From assembly GCF_900637665.1 (NCBI RefSeq), contig NZ_LR134386.1:1604501-1668500 (forward strand): a stretch of 64,000 bases of DNA, written 5' to 3'. This document shows, piece by piece, positions 1-8,575 of this stretch. A program made the translations under genes and the position numbers. The stretch's first letter is position 1. The number at the start of each line of letters is the position of its first letter. The DNA is from Chryseobacterium nakagawai. Lineage in GTDB: Bacteria; Bacteroidota; Bacteroidia; Flavobacteriales; Weeksellaceae. Under the pieces are notes generated by a model. It did no database searches, was not told the DNA's origin, and saw only the letters and a list, made by a program, of their open reading frames with translations.

Positions 1-2252
1 ACACCAAAGCCCATATCGCTATCATAGTGGGTACGTATACCTATATTCTTATTAATGATATATCTAAGTTCTGCCATATACTCAAAATCTGTGTTGACCA
101 TAAAGCCGCCTCTTAATCTTTTCGAGATAGGAATATCCTCACGCATCAACGATAGCCTTACAATACCATCGTGATATACCTCTGCCTGAAAATTAACAAG
201 CATTGGCAAAGTGTACATAACACCTAAGCTAACAGCCCTGCGTGTATCTTTTTCATTCTTTTGCCCGAACAGATTTGTTTCGTGTTCGTCTATCCCCATT
301 TTACGATAACGCCAGTCAAAGCCAATAAATGGCATGAGCCATTGCATTTTACCGATATATCGCCCCAAGTGGGTTTCAACTTCATAACCGTGCATATCAT
401 TGTAACCTAAACGCCATTCTGTACCCAAGCTCCATCTTGCGTTTTGGAGCATTGCCTCTCCGTCATTACCATTGGTGGCAAAATCATTCTGCGCCATGAA
501 ATGGGGCATATTGCTTTCCCTCTGTAATGCTTTATAGGCTTTAGCCTTATCGGGTAAGTATGGGTTTTGGTAGTCGCCTACGGCAAACACCCTGTTCATT
601 CCCGACATCATGTGATATAAGATATGGCAATGGAAGAACCAGTCGCCGTCCACGTTTGCTGCAAATTCAAGGGTGTCTGTTTCCATCGGCATAATATCAA
701 TGATATTTTTAAGCGGTGCATTTTCACCTTTGCCGTTCAATACCCTAAAATCAAATCCGTGGAGGTGCATCGGGTGGCGCATCATAGAGTTGTTATGAAT
801 AGTAATACGCAGTATTTCTCCTTTCTTAACGGGTATTTTATCCGTTTCGGAAAGCACCTTATTGTCCATGCTCCAAACGTAGCGGTTCATATTTCCGGTA
901 AGGGTAAATTTTACATCTTTTACAGGCGCATCTTTGGGAAGTGTTGTATTGTAGGGAGATTTGAGCATGGCATAGTTTAAGGTAACAATATCTCCCAACG
1001 CATTTGCATTATAACGGTTGGGGTCATTATCCATGTTCATACCATCGTGCTTGCTGTGGTCTGCTTTCTTGCCTGCTTCGCCTGTAATTTCCGGGTACAT
1101 CACTACGTTCATATCCATTTGGTTCAGGCTCATATTCATACCCATATCGTCCAGGTCGCCATTCATCTTCATCATATCGTTCATCATCTTCATCCCCTCA
1201 AAATATTTCAATCGTGGAAGTGGAGAAATAAGCTGCTTGATGCCGTTACCTATAAAGTAGCTTGCCGATTGTGTCCTGTCCTCGGTTGTAGCTAAAAACT
1301 CATACGACAAACCATCGTCAGGAATGGTAACTACTATATCGTATGTTTCGGAAACCGCAATGATTAACCTGTCCACCTCAACGGGTTCCACATCGTTACC
1401 GTCATTTGCCACCACGGTAATCTTACCCCCGGCATAACGCAGCCAGAAATAGGAAGATGCACCACCATTGGATATACGGAGCCGCACCTTATCCCCCGCC
1501 TTTAAGGTTTTACCATCAACCGTTTTTAGCTCCGGCGCATTGCTGCCATTAATAAGGATTTTATCATAATACACATCGCTTACGTCCATTGCCAGCATCC
1601 GTTTCCATTCATTCTTTACTTTTATGCCAAATTTCCCCTCTCTAATAGCTTCAACGTATGATTGCGTAGCCCCTTTTTTGATGGCAGCCCAATCATTGGC
1701 ATTGTGCAACATCCGGTTAATGTTGTTGGGATTATAATTTGTCCATTCGCTTAGGATGATGGGCACAGTGGGCAAATCGTCAATCCCTTTCCTAAAGGTC
1801 TTATCATCCTCACGTTTTTTCATTACAAAATTGCCGTACATTCCTATCTGCTCCTGCAATCCTGAATGGGAATGATACCAGTGCGTACCGTGCTGAATAA
1901 TAGGGAAACGATAGGTATAGGTAGTACCGGGCTTAATCGGCTGTTGTGTAAGATGGGGTACACCGTCCTCTTTATTGGGCAGGAATACGCCGTGCCAGTG
2001 CAATGATGTACTTTCCTTTAACTGATTGTGTACTACAATTTCGGCAGTATCACCCTCGGTGAAAGTGAGCGTAGGCATCGGGATTTGCCCGTTTACGGCA
2101 ATCGCTCTTTTTTGCTTGCCTGCATAGTTGACAAGCGTATCTTTTACATACAAATCGTAATGCACTACTTTCTGTGCAAACAGGGTCTGCGTGCAAAGCA
2201 GTATCAGTACCGTTTGCAGTATTCTTATCGGTATTTTTTTATGTCTGTTCAT
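1..2252 (-). CDS. Multicopper oxidase with C-terminal CopB-like extension (partial)
   Basis: Periplasmic copper oxidase, probably oxidising Cu(I) to the less toxic Cu(II). About 750 codons are visible and the reading frame is still open at the left edge, so the C-terminus is missing. Residues 1-26 form a signal peptide (ends TLFAQ). Copper ligand motifs are HWHG (about 85-88), HWYHSHS (about 124-130), HPMHLHG (about 495) and the type-1 motif HCHILYHMMSGM (about 540-550). A Met/His-rich segment at about 350-410 (MKMMNDMMKMNGD) resembles the Met-rich copper-binding loops of CopA/CueO-type oxidases. From about residue 580 the chain continues into a beta-strand-rich part (GTEWRLGYNDMHGYEVETH) that resembles the outer-membrane copper protein CopB, so the gene looks like a CopA-CopB fusion. 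It is the last visible gene of the minus-strand copper block. The start was chosen for the signal peptide. Family call is firm; the fusion is inferred from the visible part. Confidence 0.9.
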   Translation of the reverse strand, partial: MNRHKKIPIRILQTVLILLCTQTLFAQKVVHYDLYVKDTLVNYAGKQKRAIAVNGQIPMPTLTFTEGDTAEIVVHNQLKESTSLHWHGVFLPNKEDGVPHLTQQPIKPGTTYTYRFPIIQHGTHWYHSHSGLQEQIGMYGNFVMKKREDDKTFRKGIDDLPTVPIILSEWTNYNPNNINRMLHNANDWAAIKKGATQSYVEAIREGKFGIKVKNEWKRMLAMDVSDVYYDKILINGSNAPELKTVDGKTLKAGDKVRLRISNGGASSYFWLRYAGGKITVVANDGNDVEPVEVDRLIIAVSETYDIVVTIPDDGLSYEFLATTEDRTQSASYFIGNGIKQLISPLPRLKYFEGMKMMNDMMKMNGDLDDMGMNMSLNQMDMNVVMYPEITGEAGKKADHSKHDGMNMDNDPNRYNANALGDIVTLNYAMLKSPYNTTLPKDAPVKDVKFTLTGNMNRYVWSMDNKVLSETDKIPVKKGEILRITIHNNSMMRHPMHLHGFDFRVLNGKGENAPLKNIIDIMPMETDTLEFAANVDGDWFFHCHILYHMMSGMNRVFAVGDYQNPYLPDKAKAYKALQRESNMPHFMAQNDFATNGNDGEAMLQNARWSLGTEWRLGYNDMHGYEVETHLGRYIGKMQWLMPFIGFDWRYRKMGIDEHETNLFGQKNEKDTRRAVSLGVMYTLPMLVNFQAEVYHDGIVRLSLMREDIPISKRLRGGFMVNTDFEYMAELRYIINKNIGIRTHYDSDMGFG

Positions 2253-2278
2253 TATTCTTTAAATTTTGTTTAATACAA

Positions 2279-2320
2279 TCTTTCATTGTTCCAAGCCACT
2301 TCATCAAAACCTGCTTATAT
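2279..2320 (-). pseudogene. Degenerate duplicate of the haem-binding gene's C-terminal end
   Basis: Read on the minus strand, this stretch encodes KQVLMKWLGTMKDCI, matching the C-terminus of the haem-binding gene just upstream (KQVLMKWFEAMEDSI). The DNA repeat is about 40 bp (2281-2319 against 2442-2480) with few substitutions. No start or complete frame remains. It looks like the scar of a tandem duplication, or of a lost second haem-binding gene between the oxidase and the intact copy. Confidence 0.6.
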
Positions 2321-2420
2321 TATTTGCAGCAATCTTTCCTATGGATGAAAATTGCTTTGAGTATTTTGATTGCTCCTTTAAGCACGCTATTTGCTAACTG
2401 TTTTAAATTTTCCATTTGCA

Positions 2421-2885
2421 TCAGTTCTTAAATGAAATACTATCTTCCATTGCCTCGAACCATTTCATCAAAACCTGCTTATCCTCTTGCGACAATATAG
2501 CATTTCGATGAATGAGTGTGTATGACGCTAAGGGCATTTCTCCGTCCTTAACCTGCCCCGCCATAGCCCTGAACTTATTTCGCTGCCTGCGGGCAGAATA
2601 GGCTCCAAAGTCGCTAAAGTTGAGTTCTTCCTTACCTTTTTTGATATGCTGTGCCATATACCACGCTCCGGGTTGGATACGGCTATACCACGGGTAACTG
2701 GTATTGTTGCTATGGCAGTCATAACAGGACTGGATAAGGATAGCCTTTACATTTTGCGGTACGGCATATACCTTTTCAATATGGGAGGCTGTTACTTCAT
2801 CCGACTGGTTCCGTAACGGCTGAAAAAACTGTAAGCCGATTAAGATAACAGCCAACCCCAATATGATTTTCTTCGTTAAAGACAT
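2421..2885 (-). CDS. Haem-binding domain protein (Haem_bd type)
   Basis: 154-residue secreted or membrane-anchored protein. Residues 5-24 are a hydrophobic N-terminal anchor (KIILGLAVILIGLQFFQP). A single c-type haem motif, CYDCH, sits at about residues 54-58 and is followed by SNNTSYPWYSRIQP, the hallmark of the Bacteroidota haem-binding domain family (PF14376 type). It may pass electrons in the periplasm, perhaps to the adjacent multicopper oxidase; that partnership is inferred from the neighbourhood only. It lies between the oxidase and the YHS-like lipoprotein in the same minus-strand run. A damaged copy of its 3' end follows it at 2279-2320. Confidence 0.8.
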   Translation of the reverse strand: MSLTKKIILGLAVILIGLQFFQPLRNQSDEVTASHIEKVYAVPQNVKAILIQSCYDCHSNNTSYPWYSRIQPGAWYMAQHIKKGKEELNFSDFGAYSARRQRNKFRAMAGQVKDGEMPLASYTLIHRNAILSQEDKQVLMKWFEAMEDSISFKN

Positions 2886-2918
2886 AAATATTTCATTGTT
2901 ACTTAATTTAAAATTTGG

Positions 2919-3338
2919 CTACTGTTTTTTTAAATAGTTAGTGTAATTGTCCTTGCTTTCAAAGTAGGACACTTCACCGCTGTTTCCCGTAACGGCAATT
3001 ACCGCAAGGGCTTTATCCACCTGTTTATGGGAATAGGGGTCTGTTGCTACCCGCACGGTGGCATCCTTTGGAATACGCTCCTTGCACATTTCGCAGCAGC
3101 CGTAGTACGTTTTATCTTCAAATTTTACGTCAAACTGCTTTTTGCCCATATAGGCATCGTTAACCATACAGACTTCATCCGATGAAACCAATTCGCCTAT
3201 TTGGGCATGATGTTCGTGGCTTTCCGGAGTTGCCTGCGAATGGTGCTGTGCCGCTTCATCCTTATTTGACCCTGCCTGCCCGCAAGCGGTGAATAGCAGG
3301 GTTAATAGGGAAATAAAGCCAATTATTATTTTGCTCAT
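2919..3338 (-). CDS. TRASH/YHS-like metal-binding lipoprotein
   Basis: Lipoprotein of about 139 residues. The start at 3338 was chosen because it places a signal peptide and lipobox (LLFTAC) at the N-terminus. An upstream in-frame start at 3380 would add 14 non-hydrophobic residues and overlap the preceding gene. After a His-rich linker (HHSQATPESHEHHAQ) the protein has a treble-clef-like metal site: EVCMVNDAYMG followed by YYGCCEMCKERI. This resembles YHS/TRASH domains that bind copper or other soft metals. Next residues (DPYSHKQVDKA) are a common continuation in this family. Probably a periplasmic copper scavenger or chaperone for the neighbouring oxidase. Metal specificity is inferred. Confidence 0.75.
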   Translation of the reverse strand: MSKIIIGFISLLTLLFTACGQAGSNKDEAAQHHSQATPESHEHHAQIGELVSSDEVCMVNDAYMGKKQFDVKFEDKTYYGCCEMCKERIPKDATVRVATDPYSHKQVDKALAVIAVTGNSGEVSYFESKDNYTNYLKKQ

Positions 3339-3363
3339 GTTGAAACTATTTTTTGAAATTTTA

Positions 3364-3888
3364 TTATTTACTTTCTTCAAACTCTTTCAGTTTTCGCTTC
3401 ATCAATGCAATTTCTTCCGCTTGGGTTTCAAGTATGTTTTTTTGCAACTGTATCAGTTCCGGGTCGGTCAGCTTTGCCTTTTCGGACATTAATATTGCTG
3501 CTGCGTGATGGGGTATCATACCTTTTGCAAATTGTTTATCCCCCACATTGATTTGCTCCCTGATGCCAAACCACGAAAAGATGCCAACGGCGACTGAAAC
3601 TATGGCTATCAACCAATTCATTTTCCTGTTGACGTACATCGCTTTCATTATCACTAATTCGATAAGCAACATTGCCGAGGTCATCAGCAGGGTCATGTAC
3701 AAATTGTTGATATTGAGTATAAGGTTCTGCCATCCGTCTATCATAGCATACATCAGAAAGTACATTGCGCCGAACATTACGACAGCCATAACCACAAAGC
3801 GTTTGTACATGGCTAAAGCGTGTTTTGAATTGTGCGCACCATGCCCTGAAGCATGACCTGTATGGTGGTTGTTCTGCATATTTTCCAT
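3364..3888 (-). CDS. DUF305 family membrane protein
   Basis: 174 residues. A His-rich N-terminus (NNHHTGHASGHGAHNSKH) is followed by three predicted membrane segments (about 30-50, 60-82 and 90-110). A C-terminal DUF305 core follows: KGMIPHHAAAILMSEKA at about 123-139 and a helix with QAEEIALMKRKL. DUF305 proteins are ferritin-like helical proteins often found with copper resistance genes, and the MIPHH motif is typical. The function is not established. Here it sits between a DUF3347 lipoprotein and the YHS-like lipoprotein in one co-directional run, which supports a role in copper handling. Confidence 0.85.
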   Translation of the reverse strand: MENMQNNHHTGHASGHGAHNSKHALAMYKRFVVMAVVMFGAMYFLMYAMIDGWQNLILNINNLYMTLLMTSAMLLIELVIMKAMYVNRKMNWLIAIVSVAVGIFSWFGIREQINVGDKQFAKGMIPHHAAAILMSEKAKLTDPELIQLQKNILETQAEEIALMKRKLKEFEESK

Positions 3889-3898
3889 AACCCTGAAT

Positions 3899-4552
3899 TT
3901 ATTTACGGTTAATTGTTTGCTGCACCTTACCGCAGCTAATCATTTTTGAGCCGTAGTAAGGATTTTTGATTTCTTTGCTTTCGCTGAACCAAACAGCACC
4001 CTTGCCGTCATTGAACATCGGGCAATGGTCTTGATACAATGTTTGTGGTGTACCGAACAAACTAACCAGGTCTTTCAAATCTTCGCTAAGCGAGGCTAAA
4101 TGTTCCCGTTGGTGGTCTATATTGCCTGCATTCTCCCCGATATGTTCCGCATTTTCCTTAGCATCATCGGCAATGTCCATGTATTTACTGTGCTTATCGG
4201 CAGGAATGGAGTTCATATCCACCTTGTTTAAAGTAGCAAACAGCTTTTTACCTGCGCTGGCAGCAGCTTTGTCATTGTTTGAAGCAAGGGCGTTCTTCAA
4301 TGACAGATAATCGGTAATTATGGGTGCAATAGAAAAGGTTGTGGTTGCTGTTTTCACCGTTTCACCTTTTGATGTATCGGTAACGGCAGTAGTTGTTACC
4401 GTATCATTCTCTTTTGGTTGGGCAGAAGACTGTTCTTCTGATACCACAGCACTGTCATTTGAAGACTTCTCACTTTTATTGGAAGTCTGATTGCATGACA
4501 CTGTTACAAATGCCATGATAACTGCAACGATTGATAATGTTATATTTTTCAT
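3899..4552 (-). CDS. DUF3347 lipoprotein
   Basis: 217-residue lipoprotein with a signal peptide ending in the lipobox VTVSC at about 16-20. A low-complexity Ser/Thr/Glu linker reaches about residue 75. The DUF3347 helical domain follows, with the C-terminal signature YQDHCPMFNDGKGAVW then NPYYGSKMISCG. That Cys/Met/His-containing tail resembles the metal-binding C-terminal segment of some CusB-type adaptors. It probably binds copper in the periplasm. It starts 6 bp after the copB stop codon, so it is very likely co-transcribed with that pump. A second protein with the same tail lies at 7563-8438. Confidence 0.85.
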   Translation of the reverse strand: MKNITLSIVAVIMAFVTVSCNQTSNKSEKSSNDSAVVSEEQSSAQPKENDTVTTTAVTDTSKGETVKTATTTFSIAPIITDYLSLKNALASNNDKAAASAGKKLFATLNKVDMNSIPADKHSKYMDIADDAKENAEHIGENAGNIDHQREHLASLSEDLKDLVSLFGTPQTLYQDHCPMFNDGKGAVWFSESKEIKNPYYGSKMISCGKVQQTINRK

Positions 4553-4558
4553 TTTTAT

Positions 4559-6679
4559 TTATTTTTTGATTTTTAAAAAACTTGCATTAATAGCCACTAC
4601 AATGGTGCTTACGCTCATCAGCACAGCACCCATAGCGGGGCTTAAAATAAATTTGGGATAAAGTACGCCTGCGGCAAGAGGGATTGCTACCACGTTGTAG
4701 CCAACCGCCCATATCAGGTTTTGTACCATCTTTTTATAAGTAAGTTTGCCGAAGTCAATCAGTTTGACCACATCCCTCGGGTCACTGTCCACCAATATAA
4801 TATCCGCAGTTTCGGCTGCCACATCTGTACCGGAACCCACAGCAATACCTACGTCTGCCTGCGCCAATGCAGGTGCATCATTTACACCATCACCAGTCAT
4901 TGCTACGATTTCGCCTTTTGCCTGAAATTCCTTTACTTTCTCCTGCTTGTTATGCGGAAGTACATTAGCCAAATACCCGTCCATTCCTAATTTTTCAGCT
5001 ACCGCAGCAGCAATCTTGTCATTGTCCCCGGTAAGCAGAAAAGATTTGATGTTCATATTTTTGAGTTCATCAACCGCCTGCCCGGAACCCTCACGGATGC
5101 TGTCTGCTAAGGTGATGATGCCAATTACCCGGTCTTCAATGAGAACGAAATTTACCGTTTCGGCTTCCTGATTGATTTCTGTTGGGATTTTGGGTAGTGA
5201 AAGGTGGTTTTCGGTGAAATAATTCGGTCCCGCTGCTACGACATTTTTCCCGTTTACAACACCTTTTACACCTATTCCCTGCATATAGCTAAAGTTTTCA
5301 GACTTCCATAAGGTGAGGCTCCTTTGTTTCAATGCAGCCATGATACCTTTTGCAATATGGTGTTCTGAATTTTGCTGTACTGCGGCAGCATACTGTATAA
5401 CCTCATCGGCATTGTATTCATCCGTTAAGGGTAAAACCTTTTCTACTGCGTGGGAACCTTTGGTGAGCGTTCCGGTCTTATCAAAAATGATGGTAGATAG
5501 CTTGCGGGTCGTTTCAAATGCCGTGCGGTTGCGGATAAGCAGCCCATTGGTCGCAGATAGCGTTGTGGAAATGGCGACCACCAACGGGATAGCCACGCCC
5601 AATGCGTGGGGGCAAGCTGTTACCATTACCGTAACCATCCGTTCTAATGCGAAAGCAATATCTCCGGTGCTGCTAAACCAATAAATGAATGTAGCTACAC
5701 CAACAGCAATTGCAATAAAAGTGAGCCATTTTGCTACTTTGTCCGCAAGGTTTTGTGTATTGGACTTGGTAGCCTGTGCCTCTTGTACAAGATTGATAAC
5801 CCTGTTCAGGTAGCTGTCTTTTCCAACCGCTGTTACCTTAACTTTCACAGCACCATCACCATTGATAGAGCCTGCAATAACCTTGCTGTTGGCTTCTTTT
5901 TTTACCGGAACACTTTCCCCGGTAAGCATACTTTCATTGATGTACGAAAGCCCCTCCAGTACCAATCCGTCGGCGGGAATTTTTTCTCCCGGTTTTATGA
6001 TAACTGTTTCACCGCTTTGCAGTTCTTCGAGCTTTATCTTTACGGCTTCTCCGTTCCGCTCCACCGTAACATCATTGGGCAACAAAGCCACCAATGATTG
6101 CAATGCCCGTGAAGCAGCCATTTGGGAACGCATTTCCAACCAATGCCCTAAAAGCATAATGTCAATAAGGGTTGCCAGTTCCCAAAAGAAATCCATCCCC
6201 TGCAAACCAAATACTACGGCTACCGAATAGATGTAGGCTACCGATATGGCGATGGCAACAAGGGTCATCATGCCTATGGCTTTGGCTTTTATCTCGCCAA
6301 TCATTCCTTTTAGGAATGGCAAGCCCCCATAGATATAAATCACCGTACCTAACGCAAGCAGCACATATTTATCGCCACTAAAAGTAAAGCTAAAGCCTAA
6401 CCACTGCTGTATCATGTGCGACAGCAGCAGGATAGGAATTGTAATGACGAGGCTTACCCAAAAACGTGCAAGGAAATCGCCTGTATGATGCCCCTCATGT
6501 TTATCAAAACTTTCTTTAGCATGGTCATGGTGAGAATGCCCTGAATGCCCATGTTCTGATGTGTGTTCATGAGAAGCTGACGCACCGCCAACGGGAACCA
6601 ATGCCATGCCACAGAGCGGGCATTTTCCCGGTTCGTCTTTTAGCACCTGTGGGTGCATAGGACACGTGTATTTATTCAT
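4559..6679 (-). CDS. copB: Copper/silver P1B-type ATPase, CPH class
   Basis: 706-residue inner-membrane ATPase that exports copper or silver from the cytoplasm. It begins with a small heavy-metal-binding domain (YTCPMHPQVLKDEPGKCPLCG, broken here as two CPxC/CPMH sites, residues 4-24) and a His-rich linker (about 36-66). The core has the phosphatase motif TGES (about 252), the transmembrane metal site CPH (TACPHALG, about 355), DKTGTLT (about 399) and GDGVND (about 595). CPH in place of CPC marks the CopB subgroup, usually linked to Cu(II)/Ag(I). In the nucleotide-binding domain the usual SEHP motif reads SEHH; see findings. It is followed at 6 bp by the DUF3347 lipoprotein gene. Confidence 0.93.
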   Translation of the reverse strand: MNKYTCPMHPQVLKDEPGKCPLCGMALVPVGGASASHEHTSEHGHSGHSHHDHAKESFDKHEGHHTGDFLARFWVSLVITIPILLLSHMIQQWLGFSFTFSGDKYVLLALGTVIYIYGGLPFLKGMIGEIKAKAIGMMTLVAIAISVAYIYSVAVVFGLQGMDFFWELATLIDIMLLGHWLEMRSQMAASRALQSLVALLPNDVTVERNGEAVKIKLEELQSGETVIIKPGEKIPADGLVLEGLSYINESMLTGESVPVKKEANSKVIAGSINGDGAVKVKVTAVGKDSYLNRVINLVQEAQATKSNTQNLADKVAKWLTFIAIAVGVATFIYWFSSTGDIAFALERMVTVMVTACPHALGVAIPLVVAISTTLSATNGLLIRNRTAFETTRKLSTIIFDKTGTLTKGSHAVEKVLPLTDEYNADEVIQYAAAVQQNSEHHIAKGIMAALKQRSLTLWKSENFSYMQGIGVKGVVNGKNVVAAGPNYFTENHLSLPKIPTEINQEAETVNFVLIEDRVIGIITLADSIREGSGQAVDELKNMNIKSFLLTGDNDKIAAAVAEKLGMDGYLANVLPHNKQEKVKEFQAKGEIVAMTGDGVNDAPALAQADVGIAVGSGTDVAAETADIILVDSDPRDVVKLIDFGKLTYKKMVQNLIWAVGYNVVAIPLAAGVLYPKFILSPAMGAVLMSVSTIVVAINASFLKIKK

Positions 6680-6693
6680 AATCGCATAAAATA

Positions 6694-7224
6694 TTATAGA
6701 TTGTTAAGAATGAACTGAACCCTTTCTTCCGGTGGCAGCACAGGCACGTGTACAATCGGAAAAGACAGGGATTTATAAACTTCGATTATAAGAGAATGTA
6801 TATGGCGTTGTTCACTTTCATTTTCGGTTCTCGCATAATCCTTTACAAGCGGGAGCCTGTCAAGTATAAATACTTTCTTATAATCAACATGCGCTAAAGC
6901 AGCATTCAGCAGGGCATCCGGTTCAAGCCCTAAAAAACGATAGTAGGCAAGGGCATCGGGTATAGCCCTATCCAAAAATACCGCTTCCTCCGGGTCGAGC
7001 TTTGCTTCCTGTTCAATCTGCATTTTCAGTACGCCTTGTTGAAATTCCAGCTTATTTTCCCTGATTTCCGCTACGGTCTTTCCGCCGATGCTCATCGTTT
7101 CTATGTAATGCCGGGCATGTTCTATGGCTGTATTATATCCTTTTTCAGCCAAGAGGTTCACAACCGTAGTTTTACCTGTTGATGGGCCTCCCGTAATGAC
7201 ATACCAATTTGTCCTGTTCTTCAT
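6694..7224 (-). CDS. P-loop NTPase/kinase-like protein (AAA_28 type)
   Basis: 176-residue soluble protein with a clear Walker A motif (TGGPSTGKTTVV, about residues 11-22) followed by a short P-loop kinase-like fold (HARHYIE, then FLDRAIPDALAYY with the second acidic motif). This matches the AAA_28 group of small NTPases found in many Bacteroidota, whose substrate is unknown. It sits 14 bp upstream of copB and 18 bp downstream of the small gene at 7243, so all three are probably one transcript. Nothing in the sequence ties it directly to metal, and its role in a copper operon is unexplained. Confidence 0.75.
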   Translation of the reverse strand: MKNRTNWYVITGGPSTGKTTVVNLLAEKGYNTAIEHARHYIETMSIGGKTVAEIRENKLEFQQGVLKMQIEQEAKLDPEEAVFLDRAIPDALAYYRFLGLEPDALLNAALAHVDYKKVFILDRLPLVKDYARTENESEQRHIHSLIIEVYKSLSFPIVHVPVLPPEERVQFILNNL

Positions 7225-7242
7225 AACAAGGGGTTTTAAAAG

Positions 7243-7548
7243 TTATGTTGCACTTAATTTTTTTGCCATCTCATGGGTCATTTCTTCGGCATAAGCACCA
7301 TAGGCATCAACAAGTACGCCTTTATTCTTACCATCATTGGACGATATGGCATAAATCACGGCATTGTTATCAGGACTGCTGTCGAGGCTTTCAAACCTAT
7401 GGGTTTCCGTAACCGTAAAATCCTCCGGTTTTAGTTTCAGGCTCCTTGACGCACAGAACAGGCAGTCCGGCAACAGACTAAAGTCCATACTGTATCCACG
7501 CTGTCTTAGGTCTTTAAGCGCCTGCACCATGTCATTGTACTGTACCAT
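7243..7548 (-). CDS. Small conserved protein, often labelled phosphoribosylpyrophosphate synthetase
   Basis: 101-residue cytoplasmic protein. Relatives in Bacteroidota are commonly annotated as phosphoribosylpyrophosphate synthetase, but it has no PRPP-binding loop and is far too short, so that label should not be trusted. Visible pattern: an N-terminal helix (LKDLRQRGYSMDF), a middle strand region (VTETHRFE) and a conserved end (GVLVDAYGAYAEE). A paralogue with the same layout (ILRQRGYTEDF, KGVFVNGYGTYSD) is at 22510-22848 beside the Fur regulator. Occurrence in both metal blocks suggests a shared accessory role. Function unknown. Confidence 0.75.
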   Translation of the reverse strand: MVQYNDMVQALKDLRQRGYSMDFSLLPDCLFCASRSLKLKPEDFTVTETHRFESLDSSPDNNAVIYAISSNDGKNKGVLVDAYGAYAEEMTHEMAKKLSAT

Positions 7549-7562
7549 AGCTTTCAGACCTG

Positions 7563-8438
7563 TTATTTAATGGTTTCGACCGTACTGCCGCAGGTAAGCA
7601 TCTGTGAGCCGTAATATGGGTTTTTAACAGCATTCTCTTTACTTAGCCAATTGGCTCCCTTACCTCCGTTGTACATAGGGCAGTGCTGGTAATAAACGGG
7701 AGTATCCTGTTTAGACACTTTGGCCAGTGTGTAGATGCTTCCCGAAAGTGCCGCAAAAGCACTTCTTTGTTTTGCAACATCTTTTGATTTTGAAATGCTT
7801 TCCGCATTGGCCGTCAAGTCCTGCATCACTTTCATCCAAGCCGTATGTTCCTCTGCCGATAGCTTATTCATATCGACTGCTTTAAGGGATGCAGCCAATT
7901 CAGCGGCTTTGGCAGATGCGGTCGCCGCATCGGTTTTTATCAAAGCATCTTTCACTGAAAAGTAGTTGTCAAATACAGCCTTTAGCTGTGATTGGTTTTG
8001 GGCTGCATCTTTGTTAGCTGCCATTTGGCTATGGTCGTGATTGCCATGTCCGGCATTCATGTCCATTCCCGCCTCCTTGTTTTTGGCAACCGTCTTCACT
8101 GGTCTATCATACTGGCAGCAACCAGCCAGTTTAGCATATACGTCATCCGGCGCACGGAACTTCTCACTGTCATAACCAGCCAAAGCGATACGTTTCAGGA
8201 TTTCATCCTGATTTGTTTTGTCGCCGTCATAGGTGAGCGTAGCCATCTTGGTATCTTTGTTCCAGTCAACACTGGCTACCTTTTTTACGTTACCTGCTTT
8301 TTCGATGGTGGTTTTGCATATACCACAATTGCCGTAAATCTTTACGGTTTCTGTTTTCGCATTCTTGATTTGTGCGAAGCCGTTTATTGATGATAGTAAT
8401 ACGGCGATTACCATCACTATTTTTGATAATGATTTCAT
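7563..8438 (-). CDS. Periplasmic HMA plus DUF3347 copper-binding protein
   Basis: 291 residues with a signal peptide (about 1-22, ends NGFAQ). Residues 30-95 form a heavy-metal-associated domain with the CxxC-type site GNCGICKTTIEK. A linker with CCQYDRP and a His/Met-rich patch (MDMNAGHGNHDHSQM) follows. The C-terminal DUF3347 domain (about 150-291) ends in YYQHCPMYNGGKGANW and NPYYGSQMLTCG, the same signature as the protein at 3899-4552. It probably binds Cu(I) in the periplasm and hands it to oxidase or efflux components. The HMA-DUF3347 order differs from the simple lipoprotein paralogue. Metal identity is inferred from the context. Confidence 0.85.
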   Translation of the reverse strand: MKSLSKIVMVIAVLLSSINGFAQIKNAKTETVKIYGNCGICKTTIEKAGNVKKVASVDWNKDTKMATLTYDGDKTNQDEILKRIALAGYDSEKFRAPDDVYAKLAGCCQYDRPVKTVAKNKEAGMDMNAGHGNHDHSQMAANKDAAQNQSQLKAVFDNYFSVKDALIKTDAATASAKAAELAASLKAVDMNKLSAEEHTAWMKVMQDLTANAESISKSKDVAKQRSAFAALSGSIYTLAKVSKQDTPVYYQHCPMYNGGKGANWLSKENAVKNPYYGSQMLTCGSTVETIK

Positions 8439-8553
8439 AATAATTACATTTTGAGAAACGGGGGATTGATAAACCCATTTCTGTTTTAAATTTTGAATAA
8501 ATGATACAAATAGGGGATTTGCAAAAGCCGGAACAGCTTCTGACAGGACACAC

Positions 8554-8573
8554 CTATGGCTATCAGGCCATAG
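8554..8573. terminator. Short hairpin after the Cys-rich protein gene
   Basis: A perfect 7-bp stem (8554-8560 with 8567-8573) and a 6-nt loop, directly after the stop codon of the 8576-8962 gene on the minus strand. There is no strong U-run on the minus side, so termination is only a possibility. Confidence 0.35.
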
Positions 8574-8575
8574 TT

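Noticed and set aside
7243..7548. Phosphoribosylpyrophosphate synthetase function
   Set aside because: The protein is about one third of the enzyme's length and lacks its PRPP-binding and catalytic motifs.
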